A stretch of 47,383 nucleotides of DNA from contig NZ_MDDV01000057.1 in assembly GCF_001854885.1 (NCBI RefSeq), positions 310,813 through 358,195 of the forward strand, written 5' to 3'. Each line of letters begins with the position of its first letter. Position 1 is the first letter of the stretch. This stretch comes from Ensifer sp. LCM 4579 (GTDB taxonomy: Bacteria > Pseudomonadota > Alphaproteobacteria > Rhizobiales > Rhizobiaceae). Shown here piece by piece: positions 20,384-27,725 of the stretch. The translations under genes and the position numbers were made by a program. The notes under the pieces were generated by a model, which did not search any database, was not told where the DNA came from, and saw nothing but the letters and a program-made list of their open reading frames with translations.

Positions 20384-21004
20384 ATGACAGTGACCCAGAA
20401 ACTGATATTGGCGTCCGGATCGCCGCGTCGTGTCGAGCTTCTGGCGCAGGCCGGGATCGAACCTGCGCGTCTGCTCCCGATGGACCTCGACGAGACGCCC
20501 AAGCGCGCCGAGCATCCGCGCTCGCTGGCGCGCCGGCTGTCCGCCGAAAAAGCCAAGGCGGCGCTGGCGGCGATCAAGGGCGAGGCGGACTGGCAGGGCA
20601 GCTATATTCTGGCGGCCGACACGGTCGTCTGCGTCGGCCGCCGCATTCTGCCCAAGCCTGAGCTGGTCGGCGAAGCGTCGAGCGCCCTCCATCTTCTCTC
20701 CGGCCGCAGCCACCGCGTCTATACCGGCATCTGCCTCGTCACGCCGGACCGCACGCTGCGCCAGAGGGTCGTCGACACGAAGGTACGATTCAAGCGCCTT
20801 TCCGGCCTCGACATCGAAAGTTACCTCGCCTCCGGGCAGTGGCGCGGCAAGGCCGGCGGTTACGGCATCCAGGGCATTGCCGGCAGTTTCGTCGTCAAGC
20901 TCGTCGGGTCCTATTCCAATGTGGTAGGATTGCCTCTTTACGAGACCGTCAATCTCCTCGTCGGCGAGGGCTATGAGGTCCACAACAGCTGGATGGAAGG
21001 CTGA
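20384..21004 (+). CDS. maf: Maf-like nucleotide pyrophosphatase
   Basis: 206 residues. The family signature SGSPRR is at 11-16, and the catalytic and substrate residues are in [18 protein letters not shown] and [12 protein letters not shown]. Maf proteins hydrolyse non-canonical NTPs such as m7GTP, UTP or dTTP and affect septum formation. The gene follows infA, and yacG starts four bases after its stop. Confidence 0.95.
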   Translation: MTVTQKLILASGSPRRVELLAQAGIEPARLLPMDLDETPKRAEHPRSLARRLSAEKAKAALAAIKGEADWQGSYILAADTVVCVGRRILPKPELVGEASSALHLLSGRSHRVYTGICLVTPDRTLRQRVVDTKVRFKRLSGLDIESYLASGQWRGKAGGYGIQGIAGSFVVKLVGSYSNVVGLPLYETVNLLVGEGYEVHNSWMEG

Positions 21005-21008
21005 GAAA

Positions 21009-21221
21009 GTGAGCGGCGCTGGCAAGAGGAACGGCTCGAACGTCGAGCCCCTGCGCGCACCGCGTCCCTGCCCGGAATGCGGTCGTTCGTCGGTGCGCGA
21101 GCACTATCCCTTCTGCTCCGACCGCTGCCGCAACATAGACCTCAACCGCTGGCTTTCCGGCTCCTACGCGATTCCTGTCGCCGACGACGAATCGAAGGCC
21201 GACGACGGCGACGATCGCTAG
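21009..21221 (+). CDS. yacG: DNA gyrase inhibitor YacG (zinc protein)
   Basis: 70 residues from GTG at 21009. The zinc site is four Cys (21, 24, 36, 40: CPEC ... FCSDRC), followed by the family block NIDLNRWLSGSYAIP and an acidic tail. In E. coli, YacG binds GyrB and inhibits gyrase. It is the last gene of this chromosomal run before tRNA-Phe. Confidence 0.92.
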   Translation: MSGAGKRNGSNVEPLRAPRPCPECGRSSVREHYPFCSDRCRNIDLNRWLSGSYAIPVADDESKADDGDDR

Positions 21222-21388
21222 AAATTGCGAGCGGGCGAGCGGTTCCAAACATCCGCTCCGGGCACCGGCGGTGTGCCTTCCCAGTCGGCCGCGGCGGCAA
21301 CGGTCTCGCGCGATCCTCCTGAATCCCTTGGCTTTTCGCGGCTTTTTCACCGCGCGCCAGATTCCTTCAAAAAAGAGTCATTTGGTGC

Positions 21389-21416
21389 TGGACACCGCCG
21401 AACAAGATGTTATAAC
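21389..21416 (+). promoter_or_regulatory. Likely promoter of tRNA-Phe
   Basis: TGGACA (5 of 6 matches to the -35 consensus), a 16-base spacer, then TATAAC, about 75 bp before the mature tRNA. Confidence 0.5.
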
Positions 21417-21492
21417 CCCGCTCGCTTCCGGCGGCGAACCAAGCGCCCCGGCGGTTTCTTGAAGAAGAAGCCGTTGCCTCACAGGCAAAAAT

Positions 21493-21568
21493 GCCCGGAT
21501 AGCTCAGTTGGTAGAGCAGCGGATTGAAAATCCGCGTGTCGGTGGTTCAAATCCGCCTCCGGGCACCA
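21493..21568 (+). tRNA. tRNA-Phe (anticodon GAA), probable phage attachment site
   Basis: A complete cloverleaf. The acceptor is GCCCGGA / TCCGGGC with A-CCA encoded, D arm AGCTCAGTTGGTAGAGC, anticodon stem CGGAT / ATCCG with loop TGAAAAT region giving GAA, and T arm with GGTTCAAATCC. Gene content changes abruptly from housekeeping to phage-like right after its 3' end, which is typical when a tRNA 3' half serves as attB. The second att copy would lie beyond the window. Confidence 0.97.
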
Positions 21569-21606
21569 TCTTGTTTTTAAAGCGAAAAACCCGAAAAAAC
21601 GGCATT

Positions 21607-21630
21607 AAAAAAGCCGCCCTTTCGGACGGC
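21607..21630 (-). terminator. Rho-independent terminator of the leftward phage operon
   Basis: On the minus strand, GCCGTCC-GAAA-GGGCGGC is followed by six T. The GAAA tetraloop and seven-pair stem (one G-T) are near ideal. It lies 44 bp past the DUF4031 stop and shields tRNA-Phe from transcription from the element. Confidence 0.9.
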
Positions 21631-21632
21631 CG

Positions 21633-21653
21633 TGGTAGCACCTTGGTAGCACC
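21633..21653 (+). repeat. Tandem 10-bp repeat next to the presumed attachment site
   Basis: TGGTAGCACC occurs twice with an 11-bp period (one helical turn), 65 bp from the tRNA 3' end. The position and spacing would suit arm-type sites for a tyrosine integrase; that is inference. Confidence 0.45.
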
Positions 21654-21673
21654 GGCAAAGGCCGGTAGCGGCA

Positions 21674-22189
21674 TCACCATAAGTCTTCGGTATAGAGTTC
21701 GTCGGTTTCCGGCCGGGCCGATTTCCGGAATTGCCCGGCTTCTACGGCGAGGCGCTTCGCTTCCCGGCGGTCCAGAAAGTGCCCGGTCCGCGTCAAGAAA
21801 CCTTCCTCGCCATTCACGGCCGCCGCCGCGTTCAACTGATACAGCGGCCGCAAGATTTCATCATGCCGGCCAGGGCGAGGCACGGAGAAGGTGACGCCGT
21901 GGTAACGGACGGCGGCGGAAACAATCCAGTCTAGTTTTTTGGTCATGGCGGATTCCTTGGCCTTGGCGAGAAGTTCGCGCCGGGTGACTTCAACGGCACC
22001 GGCGGCGATTGCTCGCCGCCGGGTATCCTTGCAAATGTCGTAGTGAGGGGCGCCGGGTTTATCCTGAAACCATCGGCGGACGCCGAGCCTGTCCGCCATC
22101 GCGTGAAGCTCGGCGAGGGTGTCGGCCGCCATGTGACACATGACCATGCGGCCGACCCGGTAGCGCGGCGCGTCTACATAGACGGTCAC
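21674..22189 (-). CDS. DUF4031 protein fused to a second small phage domain
   Basis: 171 residues from GTG at 22189, which overlaps the preceding stop (GTGA). The N-terminal half (1-75: [54 protein letters not shown]) is a DUF4031 domain, common in phages and of unknown function. The C-terminal half begins at an internal Met (about residue 81, [20 protein letters not shown]) and has [19 protein letters not shown], which looks like a separate phage protein. It is the last gene of the leftward operon, directly before a terminator. Confidence 0.75.
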   Translation of the reverse strand: MTVYVDAPRYRVGRMVMCHMAADTLAELHAMADRLGVRRWFQDKPGAPHYDICKDTRRRAIAAGAVEVTRRELLAKAKESAMTKKLDWIVSAAVRYHGVTFSVPRPGRHDEILRPLYQLNAAAAVNGEEGFLTRTGHFLDRREAKRLAVEAGQFRKSARPETDELYTEDLW

Positions 22190-22713
22190 GGCGTTGCCTT
22201 GGTGGAAACGCGCAACACGGAGATAAACGGAACCGCCGCAAGGCTCGCCCATATTTTCCCGACCGTGTTCCCGGCGATGAAATCGAGCGAGCCGAAAGCA
22301 AGCCAAAGAAAGGCGGCGCTATCGACAACGGCGCCGGCGACCCCGCTCAAGAGAACGGCAGCCAAAAGCCGGCGCCGGCGCAAGGGCTCGTATACGGCGA
22401 GGTCGGCGAGTTCCGCCAGGGCAAAGGCTGCAACGGAGGCGAGGGCGAGCGCCGGCGGGGCGAAGAACGCCGACAACAGGCACCCGGCGAGGATGGCGAG
22501 AAGCGCGCCACGGGCGCCGAAGTGCTCATGTACCACGTCGCGAAGAACAAGGGCTAGACCGACAATGAGAACGCCGGACGGCGCGGAAAGGCCGAACCCG
22601 ACCGGGATTAGGCACGGACCGTCAGGAACGCAGACTGTTCCGAGATTGCCAATCATCCAATTGGCGGCCGGGATCGTGGCAGCAAAGCCCGCAAGGGCGA
22701 GAATTCCAATCAT
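22186..22713 (-). CDS. VUT family (YhhQ-like) membrane transporter, probable 7-deazaguanine precursor importer
   Basis: 175 residues, about six membrane segments, ATG at 22713 overlapping the upstream stop (ATGA). The family pattern is visible in [23 protein letters not shown] and [17 protein letters not shown]. coli YhhQ imports queuosine precursors (preQ0/preQ1), and some phages with modified DNA carry homologues. Its partner here is the DpdA-like gene immediately upstream, and no preQ0 synthesis gene (folE, queD, queE, queC) is visible in the window. Import of precursor is therefore the natural reading. Substrate is inferred. Confidence 0.78.
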   Translation of the reverse strand: MIGILALAGFAATIPAANWMIGNLGTVCVPDGPCLIPVGFGLSAPSGVLIVGLALVLRDVVHEHFGARGALLAILAGCLLSAFFAPPALALASVAAFALAELADLAVYEPLRRRRLLAAVLLSGVAGAVVDSAAFLWLAFGSLDFIAGNTVGKIWASLAAVPFISVLRVSTKATP

Positions 22714-23387
22714 GCGAAAAGTTCCTTCTGTTCGGCCCTTACCATCCATCGGACAGGGCATTGAATGGCATCAATCCGGCGTGCCATTCGTTCGGGGCAC
22801 GCGCTGGAGTCCTTGAAGTTTCTGGCAACATTCACGCTATCGGCGGAAGCGAAGGGCCATCGGTCGCCCGAAAGCGCGAGCCCGCGAAGCATATGAACCC
22901 ACGGCCGGAGTCCGGCCTTCTCAAGCTCATTGAAGGCTTGATCCGCCCGGCGGCACCAATCGTCGGAGCCGACCTGCCAATATCGGCCGGAAGACCCGAA
23001 ACAAATTCGGGGCCATCGCTCGCATAGTTCCAAGAGGTAGGAAGTCGGCAACGCCATGTGCCACACCGGCGCGCCGAGCAATTCAGGAAAGGGCCACGTC
23101 GCCACAAGGGCGCGTTGCTCTTCGAGGGTCCCGTCGATGACATCGGGAATAACCGCCCAATGCGGATGGCCGAGACGGGGATCAAGCCACGCGTAGTATT
23201 TCGTCCAGTCGACCGGCTTCCCTTTCGTGAAAGCGGTAAACGCCCCACTATCCCACATGACCGACTGTCCGTTGGCGAGGCACCAATCAGCATCGCTAGG
23301 GTTAGCGAACGAAACACAGAAGTTCTTGCCCGCCATCTTGAGCAGTTCAGCGCGAGGCGTGAGCGGCGTGCCGTGATAGTGGATCAA
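22710..23387 (-). CDS. dpdA: DpdA-like TGT-superfamily enzyme, probable DNA 7-deazaguanine transglycosylase
   Basis: 225 residues from TTG at 23387, overlapping the ASCH-gene stop (TTGA). The TIM-barrel motifs of tRNA-guanine transglycosylases are recognisable in phage form: DSGAF (46-50, like DSGGF), PDVIDG (81-86), GSSG (131-134), HMLRG (165-169) and a late SADSVN (181-186) with an Asp that could act as nucleophile. Phage DpdA enzymes swap guanine in DNA for preQ0 or a derivative, protecting against restriction. The neighbouring VUT transporter supports a 7-deazaguanine role. The C-terminus QKELF(A) resembles a sliding-clamp-binding peptide. A tRNA-directed role cannot be excluded from sequence alone. 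Confidence 0.72.
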   Translation of the reverse strand: MIHYHGTPLTPRAELLKMAGKNFCVSFANPSDADWCLANGQSVMWDSGAFTAFTKGKPVDWTKYYAWLDPRLGHPHWAVIPDVIDGTLEEQRALVATWPFPELLGAPVWHMALPTSYLLELCERWPRICFGSSGRYWQVGSDDWCRRADQAFNELEKAGLRPWVHMLRGLALSGDRWPFASADSVNVARNFKDSSACPERMARRIDAIQCPVRWMVRAEQKELFA

Positions 23388-23680
23388 GTGTCACCTCGCC
23401 GCACCTCGATAGCGTAAACCTCAACAGGATCCGGTCCGAAGTGAGGATGCGTAATGGTTCGGCGCGTGAAGCCGCGCCAGGGAAGGACCAAGCGGCGCGA
23501 GGTATCGCCGGCGGGCGGATAGCCCTTCGTCAATGCGATCTCGCTAAAGACGCGCGGGGCGCCGGTGCGGTCATGCAGCCGCTTTGTCCAGTAGTCGGAC
23601 ACAAGGCGGAATTCTTCGGTCTTGGTCCCGTCTCGGATGGCGTCGAAGTATTCCGCCATAAGGGCAAGGTGAAGTTTCAC
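23384..23680 (-). CDS. ASCH-like domain small protein
   Basis: 98 residues from GTG at 23680, with GGAGGGCGG just upstream. The pattern LALMAEYFDAIRDGTKTEEFRL near the start and the later beta-rich part with PWRGFTRR fit ASCH/PUA-like folds, which bind RNA or modified nucleotides. It sits directly between the clamp and DpdA-like genes and overlaps the latter. A link to modified bases is plausible but inferred. Confidence 0.6.
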   Translation of the reverse strand: MKLHLALMAEYFDAIRDGTKTEEFRLVSDYWTKRLHDRTGAPRVFSEIALTKGYPPAGDTSRRLVLPWRGFTRRTITHPHFGPDPVEVYAIEVRRGDT

Positions 23681-23691
23681 GGTCCGCCCTC

Positions 23692-24834
23692 CTAAACCCG
23701 CATCGGCATGAGAATGGCGAATTCGCTGGCGGGCGAGTCCGGCGTGGTGATGACGATGGGATCGGACGCTCCGCCTATCGCGAGACGTAGCTTTTTCGCC
23801 CCGAACGCCTTTGGCATCGCGGCGAGATAGGCGATGTTGCAGCCGAACGGATCAAAGGGAGCCGTAATCTCGGCGGCGGCCTCGCCGGTAAACGAGACAT
23901 CGTCGTACCTGTTGGCGCGAAGCAACACGCCGCCGGCTTCCGTAGGCTTAAATTCGACCGCCTTCATTTCCTTTCCGGCGCCTTTCACGATGCGCCGGAA
24001 TCGTTCGATATCGGCGCCGGCAATAACGGCTTCCGGGCGGTCCATGTTTTTCGGGACAACACGGCGCCAGTCCGGAAAGGTTCCGTCAATGAGCTTCGTC
24101 GTGATAGTCCAGCCTTCGCAGGTGAATTGCGCGTGCAGGGCGGCGAAGTGCGCGAAGCATTGAGCCTTGCCGATGATGCCGAAGAGCGTAGTGGCGGCGA
24201 GGCGCGGCACAATCGGGCGATGTTCCCACGCCTCCAGCGGTCCAGGCGTTGCAGTCTCGCGCGTTCCGAGCCGGTGTCCGTCCGTGGCGACGACCCGCAC
24301 CCTATCGCTTTCCAGTTCGACACAGATGCCGTTGAGGTAATACCGGGTTTCTTCGGTGCTCACGAATGGCAGAGTCAGCGAAAGCAGATGGTGCAACACG
24401 CCTTCGCCCATAGCGAAGGAACGCGCGGGCGCCGGCATATCGAGGCGTGGCACGTCTTCAAGCGCAAGCGGATAGAGCGTGGCAGAGAACCGGCCACATC
24501 TGAACTTTACCGCGTGTTCGTCCTGGCCTTTCTCGATTGTGAGGGTTTCGCCGTCCGCGCTCGATACGAACGAAAGCAGCGTTTTCAGCGGGACCACGAC
24601 TGCGCCGGCACCCTCGGCGGTTAAAGTGGCGGTGATGTTCATGTCGACCCCGAAGTGAGATAGCCGCATCAACGACGCGTCGGGATCAAGTTCGATGGTG
24701 GCGCAAGCGAGGATCGGGGTGCTTACCCATAGCTCGGCGTGTTTTGCGATCAACTTTAACCGTGCCGCGAATTGGCGGGCGTCCACCTTGGCGGAAATGG
24801 TGCCAGGTACAGCGGGCGTGTTTTTCTTCGTCAT
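23692..24834 (-). CDS. Phage-encoded DNA polymerase III beta sliding clamp (DnaN-like)
   Basis: 380 residues, close to the usual clamp length of about 370, so probably all three clamp domains are present. Diagnostic blocks are the N-terminal VDARQFAARLKLIAKHA, the middle-domain RYYLNGICVELESDRVRVVATDGHRLG (very typical) and the end ITTPDSPASEFAILMPMRV, where hosts end in ..VMPMRL. It would encircle DNA and tether polymerase, nucleases or modification enzymes. A second clamp in a cell that has its own suggests the phage redirects clamp clients. The operon position is between a small zinc protein and the ASCH gene. Confidence 0.93.
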   Translation of the reverse strand: MTKKNTPAVPGTISAKVDARQFAARLKLIAKHAELWVSTPILACATIELDPDASLMRLSHFGVDMNITATLTAEGAGAVVVPLKTLLSFVSSADGETLTIEKGQDEHAVKFRCGRFSATLYPLALEDVPRLDMPAPARSFAMGEGVLHHLLSLTLPFVSTEETRYYLNGICVELESDRVRVVATDGHRLGTRETATPGPLEAWEHRPIVPRLAATTLFGIIGKAQCFAHFAALHAQFTCEGWTITTKLIDGTFPDWRRVVPKNMDRPEAVIAGADIERFRRIVKGAGKEMKAVEFKPTEAGGVLLRANRYDDVSFTGEAAAEITAPFDPFGCNIAYLAAMPKAFGAKKLRLAIGGASDPIVITTPDSPASEFAILMPMRV

Positions 24835-24846
24835 AGGACCTTCCTC

Positions 24847-25047
24847 TTAGACTTCCATGGCCTTCAACACGCGCCGGGGCATGTGGCCGTTGTGATAGAA
24901 GCCGCACCACTTGCAGCGGTACGGCATGACGTCGCGATGTCCGGATTTGCGCTTGGCGATCTTCGCGCCCTCAAGGGTCGGGTGCTTCACCTTGCCTTCG
25001 CACTGGCGGGCCTTCTGGCGCCGCTTCAAGCCGCGCTTGCTCGCCAT
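24847..25047 (-). CDS. Small basic zinc-finger-like protein
   Basis: 66 residues, ATG at 25047 overlapping the upstream stop (ATGA). The N-terminus is very basic (ASKRGLKRRQKARQ). One C-X2-C...H-X3-H-like site (CKWCGFYHNGH) probably binds zinc. It is likely nucleic-acid binding; no family is assigned. Confidence 0.65.
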   Translation of the reverse strand: MASKRGLKRRQKARQCEGKVKHPTLEGAKIAKRKSGHRDVMPYRCKWCGFYHNGHMPRRVLKAMEV

Positions 25048-25634
25048 CACGTGCCGCCTTCCGGCGTGCTGCATGGCGCGTGCTTACCGCCGTTGAGCAC
25101 GTATTCTTTCCAATGAATCCAGCACCACCGGCCGTCGCGGTGCTTGAGGAATCCCCATCGGCGACCGATGCCGCCGCGCCAAACGACGGTGACGATTTTG
25201 CGGCTATCGGTTAGGTGGTCATAGGTGTGCCAGGGCGAGCTAATGTCTCCGTGCCACGTCTCATTAGTCTTGAGCGCCGTGGCAGTCGCGCGGCCTAGAA
25301 CCCGGTGGCAGTGTTCCGCCGGGCGATAGGTGAGGCGAAAGGCGCGGACGACTTGAGCAAACCGGCGGTATCCGCCAGCGCCATCCGGTTCGACCACCTC
25401 TTCCACGTACGGCGTGAGTGGAAACGTCCAGAAATCCCACGGGTGGTCGTGGCAATCCGGGTCCGCGTCCCCACGGTGGAAGATGTGCAGCCGAAGGCGG
25501 CCGAACCATATACGCGTCAAGTAGGGGGTGCCGTGCTCGCCTTCGACACCAAAAATGGTATGCCAGCCGAAGAGCGGAACGCTTGCGGACTTGTAAGGCT
25601 GTTTTTGCGACGTTTGCATTTTGTCAACGCTCAC
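25047..25634 (-). CDS. Cupin-like phage protein
   Basis: 195 residues if it starts at GTG 25634 (GTGA overlap with the preceding gene); an ATG 15 bases downstream is an alternative start. A central His/Asp cluster (FHRGDADPDCHDHPWDFWTF) and a second His region (YRPAEHCHRVLG, TWHGDI) match a cupin-type metal site. No substrate is evident. The 19-bp regulatory site at 25611-25629 lies inside its first codons. Confidence 0.6.
   Translation of the reverse strand: MSVDKMQTSQKQPYKSASVPLFGWHTIFGVEGEHGTPYLTRIWFGRLRLHIFHRGDADPDCHDHPWDFWTFPLTPYVEEVVEPDGAGGYRRFAQVVRAFRLTYRPAEHCHRVLGRATATALKTNETWHGDISSPWHTYDHLTDSRKIVTVVWRGGIGRRWGFLKHRDGRWCWIHWKEYVLNGGKHAPCSTPEGGT
25611..25629 (-). promoter_or_regulatory. 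19-bp element site within the start of the cupin-like gene
   Basis: CGTTGACAAAATGCAAACG on the minus strand, the same orientation as the gene. It encodes VDKMQT in frame. It is too close to the start codon to serve as a -35. Confidence 0.65.
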
Positions 25635-26131
25635 TGTTCGGAAAGAGTTGAATCGGGTGCCGCCACCTTCCTCCGCATGATGATGCGGAAACCGAAGGTC
25701 TCGGCGATGGCTACAGCGTTACAGAGAAGCGGCGAACGCTCGCATGAGCGCCAAGCGTAAAAGGCGGTGGTAGAAATCCCGCTTTTCGCTTCCATTTCGC
25801 CGAAGGACATACGGCGCGCGCACCGCTCGGATTCGAGCACATTTAAGGCGCCGCTTTGGTCGCGCAATTCATAGCGCTCTTCGCCGGACCCGCTGGCGCG
25901 GCGCACCATGAGGATTTCGAAGCCGAAGGACTCCGCGAGGCGAATGAAGCTGGACAGGGACGGGGACCGGGAACCGTCGCGCCACTTGATGAAGCTGTTC
26001 GGCGCGACTTCCGAGTAGGAACGAAGGCCGGACAGGCTGATTTTCCTTTCCGTCCGCATCGCGTCCAGCAACGCCATAGCGTGCCGTTGATCGGAAAGGT
26101 TCATGTCTATGAATTCCGCGCCGGTCCTCAT
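25631..26131 (-). CDS. Protein with two tandem XRE-like HTH repeats
   Basis: 166 residues, ATG at 26131 overlapping the upstream stop (ATGA). Two related halves of about 60-70 residues align: SLSGLRSYSEVAPNSFIKWR ... RLAESFGFEILMVRR and SFGEMEAKSGISTTAFYAWR ... AIAETFGFRIIMRRK. Both look like XRE-type helix-turn-helix domains with a conserved aromatic/Trp turn. It could bind DNA as a built-in dimer and is possibly a regulator of the leftward operon in which it lies. Confidence 0.65.
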   Translation of the reverse strand: MRTGAEFIDMNLSDQRHAMALLDAMRTERKISLSGLRSYSEVAPNSFIKWRDGSRSPSLSSFIRLAESFGFEILMVRRASGSGEERYELRDQSGALNVLESERCARRMSFGEMEAKSGISTTAFYAWRSCERSPLLCNAVAIAETFGFRIIMRRKVAAPDSTLSEQ

Positions 26132-26319
26132 GCTACAAGCCCGTATTCCTTGGCGAGTTCTTCGCTCATGGTGACTTGGTAGGAGTCCGGTCCGGTGGGC
26201 TCGAAATCGACACCGGAAAGCGGGATGATGACCGGGCGGGCCGGGCATCCAACGGCCGCGATAACGGCGCGGCTATGGGTTTCCAAGATGCGCAGTTTGA
26301 AGGTGCGAGTAGCCGTCAT
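26128..26319 (-). CDS. Small hypothetical phage protein, 63 residues
   Basis: ATG at 26319 overlaps the preceding stop (TAATG), and its own stop overlaps the next start, so it is translationally locked in the operon. Beta-rich (TFKLRILETHSRAVIAAVG, PVIIPLSGVDFEP), ending in a short helix (MSEELAKEYG). No family is recognised. Confidence 0.65.
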   Translation of the reverse strand: MTATRTFKLRILETHSRAVIAAVGCPARPVIIPLSGVDFEPTGPDSYQVTMSEELAKEYGLVA

Positions 26320-27224
26320 TATTCGAGCCCTCGCACGAATTCGGCGACGTCTTCCCAATTGTCCGACGTACGCTCTAGCAGGGCCCTGCGGTCTTGCTCT
26401 TCGGCTTTCCTGGCGTTCCATTGGTCCATATTGAGGTCGGCCGTAATGGCGGCCTCAATGAGCCGTTCGATAACGGTCGGCTCCAGGGCGTCCAGTTCCC
26501 ATGAGGACTCGCCGAATTGCTCGATATAGCCGGCGGCGCGGGAGTCCGTTTCCTTCGCCGGGTTCGGCGGCGGTCCGTACTGTTCGATTTGGTCCATGTT
26601 GAGGGCGAGACGGATAACCTTGACACCCTGGCGGGCGAACATCGCGAGCCGGTCCCGGTTGTCTCGCGTCATGTCCATGCCGCTAGGATCATGGTCGCCA
26701 AGATGCAGAACAACCGGGCGGATGCCTTGGGCCTTCATCCTGGCGAAGCGCTTGCCGGCGCCGTATTGCTCGGATTGAGACGAGTAGCCACGGCAAGCGA
26801 AGAAATCGACCCGCCAGCGGACGCAAACCGGCTCGATGACGCCGACAAGCGCGTCCTTCTCAATCCAGACTTCCGGCCGGAACGTTTGGCCTTGCCAAAG
26901 GTCTTCGCGGTATCGGGCCAACGCGGTTTGAATAGCGTCCGCCGGGCTGTCGTAGGTGTTGACGCCGCGAAGGTTCCGGGTCCGGTCCTCGATAGAATTC
27001 CAGTCAATGAGACCGGCGAGGCGAGCGTCGTTGACGATGGAACCAAGACGCTTGTATTCCTGTTGCTTGTTCGGGATCAGGTCCCGCGAAACAAACTGAT
27101 AGTAAAGCTGGCGAAGTGTGAGCTTGAATCCTTGCGCCTGATAGCTGGCGATGATGGAGTTTGCTTGCTCGATAATCTTCACGCTTGAGCGGTTGAACCG
27201 CTTCGTAATGAATGCTTCCTTCAT
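26319..27224 (-). CDS. Spo11/Topo VI-A-like TOPRIM protein
   Basis: 301 residues. The N-terminal part has LTLRQLYYQFV (Tyr41/Tyr42), resembling the winged-helix block that carries the catalytic Tyr of Spo11 and Topo VI-A. The middle is a TOPRIM domain with the acidic residues in place: WIEKDAL (Glu122) and LHLGDHDPSG (Asp177, Asp179), the latter like the DGDP-G of Topo VI-A. SWELDAL near 242 also matches that family. It is shorter than true Topo VI-A, and no B (ATPase) subunit is in the window. It recalls small A-like proteins reported on mobile elements. Its operon companions are RecT, an exonuclease and a clamp, so a role in recombination or replication is likely. Confidence 0.72.
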   Translation of the reverse strand: MKEAFITKRFNRSSVKIIEQANSIIASYQAQGFKLTLRQLYYQFVSRDLIPNKQQEYKRLGSIVNDARLAGLIDWNSIEDRTRNLRGVNTYDSPADAIQTALARYREDLWQGQTFRPEVWIEKDALVGVIEPVCVRWRVDFFACRGYSSQSEQYGAGKRFARMKAQGIRPVVLHLGDHDPSGMDMTRDNRDRLAMFARQGVKVIRLALNMDQIEQYGPPPNPAKETDSRAAGYIEQFGESSWELDALEPTVIERLIEAAITADLNMDQWNARKAEEQDRRALLERTSDNWEDVAEFVRGLE

Positions 27225-27275
27225 GTGGGAAAAATCCTTGAAGATAGAGCGGCGAGGGGCGCCGCGCGGGTGCTG

Positions 27276-27683
27276 TTACCCGCGCGTCTGCAAGCGTTCG
27301 TTTTCGCGCTCGAATTCCTCGATATCCTGATGTCGATAGAAGATGCGGCCGCCGCGCTTGATGTACTTCGGCCCGGTCCCCTGGGTGCGCCACCGCTGCA
27401 GGGTAATGGTGGAGGCGCGAAGTCGCGCCGCCGCCTCGTTAGGGGTTAGATTGATGGTGTGTCTTACTTCCGCTACGTGTCTAGCTTCCGCTTCGGGCCT
27501 TGCCTCGCGCTCGCAGAGCTTTTTGTAAGCCTCGATATTTTCCGGACGGTAGAAGATGCGGCCACCGAGCTTGATGTACTTCGGCCCGGCCCCCTTGGCG
27601 CGCCACCGATGCAGGGTCATGAGGGACACGTGGAGTTGTGCCGCTGCATCGGTAGGCGTTATCAGGTAGGTGTTTGTTTCCAT
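27276..27683 (-). CDS. Two tandem excisionase-type (HTH_17/MerR-like) domains
   Basis: 135 residues from ATG at 27683. Two near-identical modules are present: ITPTDAAAQLHVSLMTLHRW / KGAGPKYIKLGGRIFYR and LTPNEAAARLRASTITLQRW / QGTGPKYIKRGGRIFYR. Each alone would be a normal phage Xis/AlpA-type DNA-binding protein. The duplication inside one chain would let a monomer cover two half-sites. Candidate excisionase or operon regulator. Confidence 0.8.
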   Translation of the reverse strand: METNTYLITPTDAAAQLHVSLMTLHRWRAKGAGPKYIKLGGRIFYRPENIEAYKKLCEREARPEAEARHVAEVRHTINLTPNEAAARLRASTITLQRWRTQGTGPKYIKRGGRIFYRHQDIEEFERENERLQTRG

Positions 27684-27725
27684 TGGTCTTGAATCCTTAG
27701 TAGTCACGGGCAGGGATCGCGGCGA

